Part shown: positions 24,856 through 33,372 of the stretch, piece by piece | How positions within the stretch are numbered: position 1 is the first letter of the stretch | How the letters are laid out: each line of letters starts with the position of its first letter | Source: an uncultured Clostridia bacterium | GTDB lineage: Bacteria; Bacillota; Clostridia; Peptostreptococcales; Anaerovoracaceae | Direction: 5' to 3' | DNA length: 42,808 nt | Assembly: GCA_944386595.1 (NCBI GenBank) | Contig: CALXBQ010000022.1 | Coordinates: 1-42,808 of the forward strand | Program-made: the position numbers and the translations under genes | Notes under the pieces: generated by a model | Told to the model about the DNA's origin: nothing | Seen by the model: only the letters and a program-made list of their open reading frames with translations | Database searches by the model: none

Positions 24856-26256
24856 TTAGAACAGTCCCAGTTTAAAGAATCCGTCCATCTGTACTACAAC
24901 GATAAATGCCAGGAATACAGGTGCGAGGAACTTGAGACATATTTCCACGAACGGCTTGCTTCTGTAGCTTCCGCTCAGCTTAATCTCGTCGTCGATGTAT
25001 CCCGGTCTGATCCAGCCGAGGATTATGGTCATGATGAGACATCCGCCAGGCATCAGGATACCTTCGCTGAAGAGGTCGAATGTGTCAAGCCATGTGCTGA
25101 ATCCGAAGAGATGCGGAAGTCCTGCCGCTCCGAGAGCGTCAAGGGCTACCAGTACTGCGCCTGCGGTGGATATTCCTCCTATGGTGAGGCAGAGGAAGGT
25201 TCTTCCCTGACTCTTGCCCTTCTCCAGTCTTCTGTCCATAAACGAGGACACGGAGCCTTCAAGCATGGATATGGATGAAGTGAGAGCCGCCAGGAATACC
25301 AGCAGGTAGAATATAGTTCCGAATATCGGACCTGCTCCGCTCATGCTCTGGAACACGGTCTGAAGAGTTACGAAGAGCATTCCCGGTCCCTGGGTAGGCT
25401 CCAGTCCGGCCGCAAATACGGCAGGAAGTGTAGCAAGACCGCAGAGAATGGCAACGGTTGTGTCTGCCGCAGGTACGATAAGCGCATTCCTCTCAAGATT
25501 CTCTTTTTTGTCAAGGTATGAACTGTAGGCTATGAGCGCACTTGATGCGAGGGACAGGGAGAAGAAAAGCTGTCCTCCGGCAGACGCCAGAACCTTGAGC
25601 CAGCCCCAGCCTTTGAACACCTCGAAGTTAGGCTTGAACATAAATGCAAGACCCTCTGCCGCTCCCGGAAGGGTAACGCTCCTTATAACCGTGATAAGCA
25701 GCATGACAAAGAGCGCAGGCATTGCGATTACGGAGAATCTCTCAAGACCGTTGGCAACACCGCCCATTACGATGACGATGGTCAGCACCGCAAAGATAAG
25801 AGTGAATCCCACAGCCTGTACAGGATCAGCAACGAAGGTGTTGAAGAAGTCGCCGCTGGCAACGTCTCCCACTCCCCAGGATGCTCCGAAAATGTCTCCG
25901 AAGTTGGCGATGAGATACTTGATGCAGTAGCCGCCCAGGCAGAGATAGAACATCATAAGGAAGAAAGGAGCCATAGTGGCAATCCATCCGTTGAACATAA
26001 ACCTGCGTCCTATGCGCTCGTAGGCTCCTATCGCTCCCTTTCCCGATTTACGGCCGATTGCAAACTCCGCAAGCATACAGCTGTAGCCGATACATACGGC
26101 AAGAATCAGGTAGAGGAAAAGGAACGCAAAGCCTCCGCCGTTACCCATTTTGTACGGAAATCCCCAAAGATTTCCTAGGCCTACGGCCGAGCCTATTGCA
26201 GCCATGAGGAAGCCGAAATTGCTCTGAAACTTCCCCTTCTGCTTACTGTTTTCCAT
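24856..26256 (-). CDS. Sodium-dependent NSS-family symporter, copy 1
   Basis: The 466-residue protein matches its downstream neighbour along the whole length; the first 60 residues are nearly the same (GFLMAAIGSAVGLGNLWGFPYKMGN). TM6 reads FFSLSLASSALIAYSSYL, where the neighbour has GMGIMITYGSYM, so the substrate pocket probably differs between the two. It has about 11-12 membrane segments. It is the first gene of the pair and has a strong promoter with a G7 tract in the spacer, and a GGGAGG ribosome site. Confidence 0.95.
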   Translation of the reverse strand: MENSKQKGKFQSNFGFLMAAIGSAVGLGNLWGFPYKMGNGGGFAFLFLYLILAVCIGYSCMLAEFAIGRKSGKGAIGAYERIGRRFMFNGWIATMAPFFLMMFYLCLGGYCIKYLIANFGDIFGASWGVGDVASGDFFNTFVADPVQAVGFTLIFAVLTIVIVMGGVANGLERFSVIAMPALFVMLLITVIRSVTLPGAAEGLAFMFKPNFEVFKGWGWLKVLASAGGQLFFSLSLASSALIAYSSYLDKKENLERNALIVPAADTTVAILCGLATLPAVFAAGLEPTQGPGMLFVTLQTVFQSMSGAGPIFGTIFYLLVFLAALTSSISMLEGSVSSFMDRRLEKGKSQGRTFLCLTIGGISTAGAVLVALDALGAAGLPHLFGFSTWLDTFDLFSEGILMPGGCLIMTIILGWIRPGYIDDEIKLSGSYRSKPFVEICLKFLAPVFLAFIVVVQMDGFFKLGLF

Positions 26257-26303
26257 TGATAATAACCTCCCTATAATTCAGGATAAATTTGACGTGCTCC
26301 ACC

Positions 26304-26333
26304 ATTATACCCCCCCTCTTGGCTTTCTGTCAA
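26304..26333 (-). promoter_or_regulatory. Consensus promoter of the NSS operon with G7 spacer tract
   Basis: On the minus strand TTGACA (26328-26333), an 18-base spacer and TATAAT (26304-26309) form a perfect-hexamer promoter 48 bases before the ATG. The spacer ends in seven consecutive G (plus 26310-26316). Confidence 0.8.
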
Positions 26334-26405
26334 TTACGACAAAAGAAAAAGTGAGAAATTTGTGTTAAATCACAAAAAATTCACGTATTATCTGTATAAA
26401 TATGT

Positions 26406-26433
26406 CGCAGGGCGGAATTTGTATATCCCTGCC
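26406..26433. promoter_or_regulatory. GCAGGG/CCCTGC dyad between divergent promoters
   Basis: GCAGGG and CCCTGC form an inverted repeat with about 14 bases between, located between the NSS promoter and the ybaK promoter. It could be an operator for either side. There is no evidence of the protein that would bind. Confidence 0.3.
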
Positions 26434-26449
26434 ACCGGTCAGAAAATGT

Positions 26450-26477
26450 TTGAATTTCAATGGGGGTATGCTACAAT
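26450..26477 (+). promoter_or_regulatory. Promoter of the ybaK-yitT pair
   Basis: TTGAAT (26450-26455), a 16-base spacer and TACAAT (26472-26477) lie 35 bases before the ATG. Confidence 0.5.
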
Positions 26478-26512
26478 ATATTAAGCCGGAATAATCGCTG
26501 GGAGGTATATTT

Positions 26513-26998
26513 ATGTCTATTGAAAAAGCAAGAAAGCACCTGGAGAAATACGGCGTTGCCGACAGGATAATGGAATTCGACGTTTCAAGCGCCACGGTGG
26601 AGCTTGCGGCCATAGCCGTAGGAGTTGAAGGCGCGCGGATTTGCAAGACCCTTTCCTTCAAGGATCCGGACGGCGGCTGTATCCTCGTTCAGACGGCCGG
26701 AGACTCCAGGATAGATAACTCCAAATTCAAGAAATACTTCGGCTTCAAGGCCAAGATGCTGCCTTTCGAGGAAGTGGAGGAGCTTACGGGTCACGAGCCC
26801 GGAGGAGTCTGCGCATTCGGCGCCGATCATAACCTTGCAAGGGTATACTGCGACGTGTCCATGAAGCGGTTTGACACGGTATTTCCCGCCTGCGGCTCCG
26901 ACAACAGCGCCATAGAGCTTACCTGCGACGAGCTGTTCAGAATATCCGAAGCCCTTGAATGGATAGACGTATCCAAGCTTCCCGACGGAGATAGATAA
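26513..26998 (+). CDS. YbaK/EbsC-type aminoacyl-tRNA deacylase
   Basis: The 161-residue protein has the YbaK/ProX-like fold: ARICKTLSFKDPDGGCILVQTAGDSRIDNSKFKKYFG, with the conserved Lys of the active site, then GHEPGGVCAFG, the family's signature loop. Members hydrolyse Cys- or Ala-mischarged tRNA-Pro or related aminoacyl-tRNAs. It differs clearly from the ProX-like protein at 20915, so the window has two branches of the family. Its stop codon is followed directly by the ATG of the YitT gene (TAAATG), so the two are cotranscribed. Confidence 0.93.
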   Translation: MSIEKARKHLEKYGVADRIMEFDVSSATVELAAIAVGVEGARICKTLSFKDPDGGCILVQTAGDSRIDNSKFKKYFGFKAKMLPFEEVEELTGHEPGGVCAFGADHNLARVYCDVSMKRFDTVFPACGSDNSAIELTCDELFRISEALEWIDVSKLPDGDR

Positions 26999-27877
26999 AT
27001 GGAAATAATAAAGCACGACGACCACAGAAGCATAAAGTTTGTCAAACGTATTATAGTGGTATCCTTAAGCGCCATTGTCATGGCCTTCAACATACAGAGC
27101 TTCGTTCACACCGGCGGCCTCTTTCCCGGCGGAATAAACGGTCTCACCCTGCTTCTTCAAAGAGTGGGCGACGAATACTTCGGTACGCAGATACCTTACA
27201 CTCTGCTCTACGTACCTTTAAATCTCATACCCATATTCGTAGGGGTCAGGTATGTGGGACGGAACTTCACCATTTTCTCCCTGTATCAGATAGTGCTCAC
27301 CAGTATACTGACCGACCTGATACCGGAAATCGTAATAACCTACGACGAGCTTCTGGTAGGCATATTCGGCGGAATGGTAAACGGCTTTTCCATCACCCTG
27401 TGCCTCTTCGTAGGGGCTTCATCGGGCGGAATGGACTTTGTGTCCGTATACCTTTCGGAGAGAAGAGGCCTGGATTCGTGGAACTTTATCCTCGCGGGGA
27501 ACATCTGCGTTCTGGTGGCTGCCGGACTGCTGTTCGGCTTTGACAAAGCCCTGTACTCCATCATATTCCAGTTCTCCTCCACCCAGGTTATACACAATCT
27601 GTACCGCAGATATACCAAGCACACCCTCCTCGTCATCACGGAGCTGCCCGACGCGGTGTACGCCCGCATCAAAACCATTACCCGCCACGACGCCACCCTC
27701 TTTAAGGGCGAGGGTATGTTCGAGCGTCAGGAGCGTTCCATGGTCTACTCCGTAATCGCAGGAGACGAGCTCGGAAAGGTTATGAGAGCCATCAAAAACG
27801 TCGACCCCAACGCATTCGTCAATGTGGTGCGAACGGAGCAGGTGGACGGCACCTTCTATAAACGCCCTATGGAATAA
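26999..27877 (+). CDS. YitT family membrane protein (DUF161 plus DUF2179)
   Basis: The 292-residue protein has about five or six membrane segments with the family signatures FVHTGGLFPGGINGLTLLLQ and FVGASSGGMDFVSVYLSERRG. A cytoplasmic C-terminal domain (about 205-285) contains LLVITELPDAVYARIKTITRHDATLFKGEGMF, as in DUF2179. The function of the family is not settled. It starts immediately after the ybaK-type gene and shares its promoter. A terminator follows. Confidence 0.94.
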   Translation: MEIIKHDDHRSIKFVKRIIVVSLSAIVMAFNIQSFVHTGGLFPGGINGLTLLLQRVGDEYFGTQIPYTLLYVPLNLIPIFVGVRYVGRNFTIFSLYQIVLTSILTDLIPEIVITYDELLVGIFGGMVNGFSITLCLFVGASSGGMDFVSVYLSERRGLDSWNFILAGNICVLVAAGLLFGFDKALYSIIFQFSSTQVIHNLYRRYTKHTLLVITELPDAVYARIKTITRHDATLFKGEGMFERQERSMVYSVIAGDELGKVMRAIKNVDPNAFVNVVRTEQVDGTFYKRPME

Positions 27878-27881
27878 AACA

Positions 27882-27933
27882 AAGTCTTCGATGTCCGCCC
27901 GAAAAAGGGTTTCTCATCGAAGACTTTTTCTTT
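27882..27933. terminator. Bidirectional terminator between yitT-type gene and recR
   Basis: AAGTCTTCGATG (27882-27893) pairs exactly with CATCGAAGACTT (27915-27926), followed by TTTTTCTTTC on plus and by TTGTTTTATT on minus. It lies between two convergent stop codons. Confidence 0.85.
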
Positions 27934-27937
27934 CATA

Positions 27938-28540
27938 TTATAATTCTCTTCTTCCCTCCATGGCCTTGAGCAGGGTCACCTCGTCGGCGTATTCAAGATC
28001 TCCGCCTACGGGTATGCCGTTGGCGATTCTGCTGACTTTGATGCCTGAAGGCTTTAAGAGTCTTGCTATGTACATGGCCGTGGCCTCTCCCTCGATATTG
28101 GGATTGGTGGCAAGGATCACCTCCTTAACGCCCGGGTTTTCCTGAAGCCTTACTATGAGGCTCTTAAGGTTTATATCCTCTGGTCCTACCCCCTCCATAG
28201 GAGAGATGGCTCCGTGAAGGACGTGGTAAAGCCCGTCGAATTCCCTTATCCTCTCCATGGCCATTACGTCCTTGGGACTTTCCACCACGCATATTACGTC
28301 CTGCCTGCGTCCTTTGTCGGAGCATATGGCGCACGGATCGGTGTCTGTAAGGTTGCCGCAGACCGAGCAGTATTTCATCTTTTCCTTTGCGTCCACGATG
28401 GACTCGGCCAGGTTTTTCGCCTCCTTATCCTCCATGGACATTATGTAAAAGGCCAGGCGCTGAGCCGTCTTGCCTCCAATTCCCGGAAGATGTGAAAGCT
28501 CGTTTATAAGCCGCGCAAGGGGCTGGGGATAATTTCTCAT
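27938..28540 (-). CDS. recR: Recombination mediator RecR
   Basis: The 200-residue protein has the full RecR layout: an HhH start ([17 protein letters not shown]), the zinc finger with four Cys ([16 protein letters not shown]), a Toprim domain ([16 protein letters not shown] and [18 protein letters not shown]), and the C-terminal [13 protein letters not shown] motif. It works with RecF/RecO to load RecA at gaps and breaks. It lies 11 bases after ybaB in the conserved dnaX-ybaB-recR order. Confidence 0.98.
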   Translation of the reverse strand: MRNYPQPLARLINELSHLPGIGGKTAQRLAFYIMSMEDKEAKNLAESIVDAKEKMKYCSVCGNLTDTDPCAICSDKGRRQDVICVVESPKDVMAMERIREFDGLYHVLHGAISPMEGVGPEDINLKSLIVRLQENPGVKEVILATNPNIEGEATAMYIARLLKPSGIKVSRIANGIPVGGDLEYADEVTLLKAMEGRREL

Positions 28541-28551
28541 ACTCCGCCCCG

Positions 28552-28914
28552 CTACATGAGTCCCGGAATGTTGAGGCCGCCCGTAAGCTTGCCCATCTCC
28601 TGACCGGAAACCTCGTCCACCTGTCTCATAACCTCGTTTACGGCCGCCAGAATCAGGTCCTGAAGCATTTCCACGTCATCGGGATCCACAACGTCCTTGT
28701 CTATAACCAGCTCCTTAAGCTCCTTCTTGCCGTTTGCGGTTACGGATACCGCGCCGCCGCCGGAGGTTGCAGTGAACTCTCTCTCCTCCAGCTCAGCCTG
28801 AATCTGCTCCATCTGCCGCTGCATCGCCTGCACCTGCTGAAGCTGCTTCTGCATATTTCCTCCGCCCATTCCCTGTGGCTTAGGTCTCTTTCCCGCTTTC
28901 ATTCCTCTTCCCAT
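28552..28914 (-). CDS. ybaB: YbaB/EbfC nucleoid-associated protein
   Basis: The 120-residue protein has a Met/Gln-rich helical start ([22 protein letters not shown]) and the family core with [24 protein letters not shown]. It binds DNA as a dimer and is a conserved neighbour of recR and dnaX. The N-terminal glycine/lysine-rich leader (about 20 residues) is common in Firmicutes members. It lies 25 bases after dnaX with a GGAGGA site. Confidence 0.96.
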   Translation of the reverse strand: MGRGMKAGKRPKPQGMGGGNMQKQLQQVQAMQRQMEQIQAELEEREFTATSGGGAVSVTANGKKELKELVIDKDVVDPDDVEMLQDLILAAVNEVMRQVDEVSGQEMGKLTGGLNIPGLM

Positions 28915-28939
28915 AATATGTCCTCCGTTAATTCATAAT

Positions 28940-30613
28940 CTACTCTACGGTTACGTTGTCTATGTGAAATTTCGCTTTAACTTCCTCCGCAATCTCTCTG
29001 GCCTTTTCTTCGGCCGAATCCTCCTCGGAATCCATTCCCTCGAGCCTGCATACCGGTTTCAGCTTTCTTCCCGTCTCCTCCTCCATAAACTCGCTGAGAA
29101 GACGGCTTTCCTTTTCGATTATATTCTTCACAAATTCCGTTCTTACGATAATTTTGAAGGAATCCTTTCCTATGGCTCCCAGGCTTGCCCCGGTCTTTAC
29201 CAGATTAAAGCTGGGCCTTACCTTCTCCGCCTTCCGGAAGATGTTATGCCATATCTCGTCCAGATTGTAGTCGGGTTCCGCCTCCTTCGGCTCCGTATCC
29301 GGAATTCCCGAGCCGTAGTTTACCACGTCCGACCTTTCCGGTTCCTTTGCCGCCCGCCCCGGGGCTTCTTCTTTCTTCTCCGGTTTTTCAACCGGCTGCG
29401 GCTGCGTCCCGGTTTTGGCTTCCGGTTTCACCGCAGGGCGCATCTCCTCTCTCACCATACGGCGCGGCTCCGCCTGTCCTTTCTGCGCCGGCTTTGCTTC
29501 CTTCACTTCGGTCCGCTCACTCTTTGTCGAAAGGCCCAGGTCGGCCAAAGTCGCCACGGCAAGCTCCAGAAGCACCCTCGGCTGGGTGGAATATCTGGCG
29601 TCGTTTATAGTCCTCGCCAAAGTCAGTATTCCGTCGTTTATCTCCTCGAGGGAAATCCTTCCGCTCTGCTCCCTCAGGGCCTCTATGTTCTCCGTGGACA
29701 TGTTCAGCATATCCTCGGGGTTTTTAATGTACTTCGTAATGAGAAGGCACCGGTAGTGACTCATCCAGTCCTTCATTATCTGCTTAGGGTCCTTGCCGTC
29801 CCGCAGCGCGCCGTCAAGAAGGAACAGCGCGTCGCCTACGTTGTGAACGAGAACCTTTTCCGTAAGATTTACGAAAAACTCCTCGGACACCGTACCCAGA
29901 AAATCGAGGATAAGGTCACGGTCTATCTCCCTGTCGCCGCCCGAAAGGCACTGGTCGAGAATGCTGAGGCCGTCTCTCACCGAGCCGTCCGCATTGGCCG
30001 CCAAAAGGTGCAGCGCGCCGTCGGTTATCCGCACTCCCCGTTCATCGCATATAGCCTTCATGTGAGCCGCCAGTTCCCTTTCCGGAACCCTTCTGAAATC
30101 AAGCCTCATGCACCTTGAAAGTATGGTCTGAGGCAGCTTCTGCGGATCAGTGGTGGCGAGTATGAACATGACGTTTTCCGGCGGTTCCTCCAGAGTCTTG
30201 AGGAGGGCGTTAGATGCGCCAGTTGATAGCATGTGAACCTCGTCTATTATGTAGACCTTTTTCCTGCCTGCCGCAGGAGGGTACTTGACGCTTTCCCGAA
30301 GCTCTCTTATGTTATCGACGCCGTTGTTGGAGGCGGCGTCTATTTCAATGACGTCCAGAAATGTACCGTTCTTTATGGCAAGACAGTTCTCGCACACTCC
30401 GCAGGGTCTTTCCCCGTCGGAGAGGCAGTTTACGGCCTTTGCAAGGATTCTCGCCGTCGACGTCTTTCCCGTTCCCCTTGTTCCGCAGAAAAGATATGCG
30501 TGGCTTACGGTATCCGTATTTATCTGGTTTTTTAGCACTCTGACTATGTGATCCTGACCCAGTATTTCGGAAAAAACCTCCGGTCTTTCGGATCTGTAAA
30601 GAGCCTGATACAT
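28940..30613 (-). CDS. dnaX: DNA polymerase III gamma/tau subunit DnaX
   Basis: From the ATG at 30613 (AAAGGAGA site seven bases upstream) the protein has 557 residues; a start at 30640 would add nine residues without a site. The AAA+ clamp-loader motifs are all there: Walker A GTRGTGKTSTAR, the four-Cys zinc module starting CGVCENC, Walker B YIIDEVHML and the sensor ILSRCMRL. Residues about 385-450 are a low-complexity Pro/Glu/Lys linker, and a tau-like domain ends the protein. It loads the sliding clamp and couples polymerase and helicase. I see no clear slippery site for a shorter gamma form. Confidence 0.97.
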   Translation of the reverse strand: MYQALYRSERPEVFSEILGQDHIVRVLKNQINTDTVSHAYLFCGTRGTGKTSTARILAKAVNCLSDGERPCGVCENCLAIKNGTFLDVIEIDAASNNGVDNIRELRESVKYPPAAGRKKVYIIDEVHMLSTGASNALLKTLEEPPENVMFILATTDPQKLPQTILSRCMRLDFRRVPERELAAHMKAICDERGVRITDGALHLLAANADGSVRDGLSILDQCLSGGDREIDRDLILDFLGTVSEEFFVNLTEKVLVHNVGDALFLLDGALRDGKDPKQIMKDWMSHYRCLLITKYIKNPEDMLNMSTENIEALREQSGRISLEEINDGILTLARTINDARYSTQPRVLLELAVATLADLGLSTKSERTEVKEAKPAQKGQAEPRRMVREEMRPAVKPEAKTGTQPQPVEKPEKKEEAPGRAAKEPERSDVVNYGSGIPDTEPKEAEPDYNLDEIWHNIFRKAEKVRPSFNLVKTGASLGAIGKDSFKIIVRTEFVKNIIEKESRLLSEFMEEETGRKLKPVCRLEGMDSEEDSAEEKAREIAEEVKAKFHIDNVTVE

Positions 30614-30683
30614 TCGCCCGTCTCCTTTCCGCGCTTTCACCGTCCCGGTGACACAAGTAACACAAGACTAAAACACGCCCCCT

Positions 30684-30820
30684 AACAGCTCCGCCGAACA
30701 AATGGAAAAGGCTTATCTGCGGCACATAAGAACCTCCGCTTATTGCTGCTTCCTTCCGGACCTGACAAGGTTCACGGTGTCTCATTGCGCAGGACCCAGA
30801 CCAAGCCGGGCGAAGCTGTT
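30684..30820 (-). ncRNA. ffs: Signal recognition particle RNA (4.5S/small bacterial type)
   Basis: The minus strand contains the nearly invariant SRP domain IV core GTCAGGTCCGGAAGGAAGCA. The ends pair: AACAGCTTCGCC (5', from 30820) with GGCGGAGCTGTT (3', to 30684), with one mismatch, giving a single long hairpin of about 137 bases without an Alu domain. The exact ends are an estimate; the minimal molecule may be nearer 100 bases. It binds Ffh for co-translational protein targeting. It lies just upstream of dnaX, as in many Firmicutes. Confidence 0.93.
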
Positions 30821-30844
30821 AAAGGGCGTATTCACAATGTATTT

Positions 30845-30873
30845 ATTATATTGGTTTTAATCTGCCGTGTCAA
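30845..30873 (-). promoter_or_regulatory. ffs: Promoter of the SRP RNA gene
   Basis: On the minus strand TTGACA (30868-30873), a 17-base spacer and TATAAT (30845-30850): a perfect sigma-A promoter, 25 bases before the RNA's paired 5' end. Readthrough could also serve dnaX-ybaB-recR. Confidence 0.85.
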
Positions 30874-30968
30874 GAAGTCCTTTCAAAGAGGGGAAGAGAG
30901 GGACAGATGTCCCCTCCTGAGTCCTAAGTATGAACCGTGCTTTCCTGAATCCGCAAAAATCACAACTT

Positions 30969-31095
30969 AGGTATAACGGAATTCAACCTATTTCTGCAAA
31001 ATCTACAAAACAGGTATATCCAAGACACAGAAATTGAGGCCTTGTTTATACCTGTTTTAACAAAACTCCAAAAATAGTATGAAAATCATTATCCT
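30969..31095. repeat. Palindromic element, copy 2 (diverged)
   Basis: The left arm, AGGTATAACGGAATTCAACC onward (30969-31018), resembles the left arm of the element at 13535: both share ATTCAACCT-TTTC-GCAAAAT followed by AGGTATA. The right arm (31046-31095) in reverse complement is a looser match, ending in AAACAGGTATA like the left arm. Just beyond the right arm, ATCCTTTTTCGCG and GGATAACGCACT echo GCGAAAAAGGATAACCGCCACT beside copy 1. The element fills the 372-base gap between lysA and the SRP promoter; nothing else is seen there apart from a weak GCAGC/GCTGC hairpin after lysA. Confidence 0.6.
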
Positions 31096-31192
31096 TTTTC
31101 GCGATTTCTTCTGTAACAGGATAACGCACTTTACTTTACCGGTTGTTTTGCTTAACTTGACTGTTCGGCAGCTCCCCGCTGCTCACCTTAAC

Positions 31193-32491
31193 CTACATGT
31201 CGTTTCTCGCCACGTCTTCGAAGGTTTCCCTCTTTACGGCAACGTAGCTTTCGCCGCCCTTGAGCATCACCGTTGCAGGCTTTGGCAGACGGTTATAGTT
31301 GGACGCCATGGAGTAGTGATATGCTCCGGCGGTACATACGGCCACCGTATCGTATCTGGTAATGGATTCAGGGAACATCACGTCCTCCTGGATTATGTCT
31401 CCCGATTCGCAGCACCTTCCTACCAGGGACGCCTTAAAGTCAGCCTTTTCGTTCATCTTGTTCGCGGTGAGGCAGGTGTAAGCAGCCTTGTAGAGGGCGT
31501 ATCTCGGGCTGTCGGTCATTCCTCCGTCAATGGAAACGTAGTTCTTGTATCCAGCTATCTTCTTTACCGTTCCTACTGTGTAGAGCACCATTCCGGCATC
31601 TGCAACTATGGAGCGGCCCGGTTCCATGTGGATTTCAGGCATGTCAAGTCCCAGCTTTACGCAGGTATCCTTTACTACCTTTGCCACCTGGGAAATCTTT
31701 TCGGCAATGTCAATGTGCGGATCCGATTCCACGTAGCGAACTCCGTAACCTCCGCCGAGGTCGAGAACTTTCGTGACAAATCCGTGCTTTTCCTTCATTT
31801 CGGCTACGAACTCCAGCATTACGACAGCGGCTCTCTCGAACACGTCCTCTGCGAACACCTGAGAGCCTACGTGGCAGTGGAAGCCTCTCAGATCCACGTT
31901 AGGATAGCCCATGGCAGCAACGGTTATCTCCTCCGCCTGACCGGTCTCTATGGCGCTTCCGAACTTGGAGTCGACCTGTCCGGTGGAAATGGCCTCGTAG
32001 GTGTGAGGGTCGATTCCCGGGGTGAGCCTTAATATAATCTTCTGTCTGAAGCCTCTCTTTGCGGCTTCCTTGTCTACGGCCTTCACTTCTTCGATGTTAT
32101 CTGCGACAAAGTATCCGATGCCGTTATCCATGGCGTAGGCTATGTCCTCGTCGGTCTTGTTGTTGGAGTGGAAATACGCTCTCGACAGGTCGTAGCCGGC
32201 CTTCACGGCAGTGTATATTTCTCCCGAGGACACCACGTCTATACCCATGTCTTCTTCCTTCATGATCTCGTATATTCTCTTGAAACAGTTTGCCTTGGAA
32301 GCATAGAGAGGAGCAGCATTATCACCGAAGCTTTCTCTCATCGCCTTCTTGTACAGTCTGCAGTTGGTGCGTATCCTGTCCTCATCCATAAGGTAGAGAG
32401 GCGTTCCGTATTTCTTTGCGAGTTCCACCGTATCCTGGCCTGCAAAAAGCAGATGACCTTCGTATGACACAGAAATGTTTTCACAGATCAT
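31193..32491 (-). CDS. lysA: Diaminopimelate decarboxylase
   Basis: The 432-residue fold-type III PLP enzyme decarboxylates meso-diaminopimelate to L-lysine. The PLP lysine is K66 in YASKANC. Further motifs are GFHCHVGSQ, LDLGGGYGV, EPGRSIVADAG, and CCESGD with the catalytic Cys, then YHYSMASNYN near the end. Length and order are normal. It is the last gene of the run dapF-lysA, 31 bases after dapF. The upstream genes include a murein peptidase, so the enzyme could serve salvage of DAP as well as lysine synthesis. Confidence 0.97.
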   Translation of the reverse strand: MICENISVSYEGHLLFAGQDTVELAKKYGTPLYLMDEDRIRTNCRLYKKAMRESFGDNAAPLYASKANCFKRIYEIMKEEDMGIDVVSSGEIYTAVKAGYDLSRAYFHSNNKTDEDIAYAMDNGIGYFVADNIEEVKAVDKEAAKRGFRQKIILRLTPGIDPHTYEAISTGQVDSKFGSAIETGQAEEITVAAMGYPNVDLRGFHCHVGSQVFAEDVFERAAVVMLEFVAEMKEKHGFVTKVLDLGGGYGVRYVESDPHIDIAEKISQVAKVVKDTCVKLGLDMPEIHMEPGRSIVADAGMVLYTVGTVKKIAGYKNYVSIDGGMTDSPRYALYKAAYTCLTANKMNEKADFKASLVGRCCESGDIIQEDVMFPESITRYDTVAVCTAGAYHYSMASNYNRLPKPATVMLKGGESYVAVKRETFEDVARNDM

Positions 32492-32522
32492 TTTTTTACC
32501 TTTCCTTTCACATCAAACATAT

Positions 32523-33362
32523 TTACAGGCTGAAGTCCTCAGCGACGGCTTCACCCTTTGCAACGACATTGGCAGGTCCCGAGAGAAAGATATCTCTGAC
32601 CCGTTCTCCTTCAGACGCAACGTCAATTACGAGGCGTCCTCCTTCCATATCGACGGCAACATTTTTCCCGGAAACGACGCCCTTCATGGTCAGAACTGCC
32701 GCAACGGCTCCTGTTCCCGTTCCGCATGCAAAGGTGAAATCCTCCACGCCTCTTTCAAAGGTTCGCTCGAAAAGGATTCCATCTTCCTCCAGGTCGTAAA
32801 AATTTACGTTGGCGCCTTTTGGATAGCCTTCATAAGCTCTGAGGGCTCTCGCGGTGGCGTAAAGTCCCTCCTTAGGGTACCGCCTTAATCCCTTCCATTC
32901 TATCACGCAATGGGGGATTCCGGGATCTCCCAGCTCAACATAAGAGCATATGTACGTTTTTTCATCGGCAGTCAGCTTCTCATCTATACGCACCTTCGTC
33001 GGTTCGTTGAGCCTTATCCGATACTCGCTTTCCGATAATCTTTCGCCGATAACGAGCCCTGCGGTAGTTTCCACTCTCTGGATTTCACCTGCCAGACCGT
33101 TTTCAAATCCGTACCTGCATATGCACCTGGCTCCGTTTCCGCACATCTCCCCCATGGAGCCGTCCGAATTGAAAAAGAGCATCCGAAAATCACCGGTTCC
33201 TTCGGCTCTTTCCACCGCCATAAAGCCATCGGCTCCTATGAAAAATCTCCTGTGACAAAGGGTTCTCGCTAAATCGGAAAGCCGGTTAAGCGGAATGTTT
33301 TCGTCTATATTATTTATTATGATGAAGTCGTTTCCGGCTCCGTTCATTTTCCAGAATTTCAT
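32523..33362 (-). CDS. dapF: Diaminopimelate epimerase
   Basis: The 279-residue protein starts with the family signature KFWKMNGAGNDFI. The two catalytic cysteines are C74 in EMCGNGARC and C213 in FACGTGTGA. It interconverts LL- and meso-DAP, supplying both cell-wall precursor and the substrate of LysA downstream. It lies 10 bases after a zinc-ribbon protein gene and 31 bases before lysA. No other lysine-pathway genes (dapA, dapB) are in the window, so the pair is separated from the rest of the pathway. Confidence 0.97.
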   Translation of the reverse strand: MKFWKMNGAGNDFIIINNIDENIPLNRLSDLARTLCHRRFFIGADGFMAVERAEGTGDFRMLFFNSDGSMGEMCGNGARCICRYGFENGLAGEIQRVETTAGLVIGERLSESEYRIRLNEPTKVRIDEKLTADEKTYICSYVELGDPGIPHCVIEWKGLRRYPKEGLYATARALRAYEGYPKGANVNFYDLEEDGILFERTFERGVEDFTFACGTGTGAVAAVLTMKGVVSGKNVAVDMEGGRLVIDVASEGERVRDIFLSGPANVVAKGEAVAEDFSL

Positions 33363-33372
33363 ATCTATATAT

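Noticed and set aside
28964-30118. 384-codon plus-strand frame opposite dnaX
   Set aside because: Low-complexity Arg/Phe/Leu-rich translation with no ribosome site, entirely within dnaX on the other strand.
32492-32522. Lysine riboswitch before lysA
   Set aside because: The gap between dapF and lysA is only 31 bases, and none of the conserved riboswitch elements is seen there.
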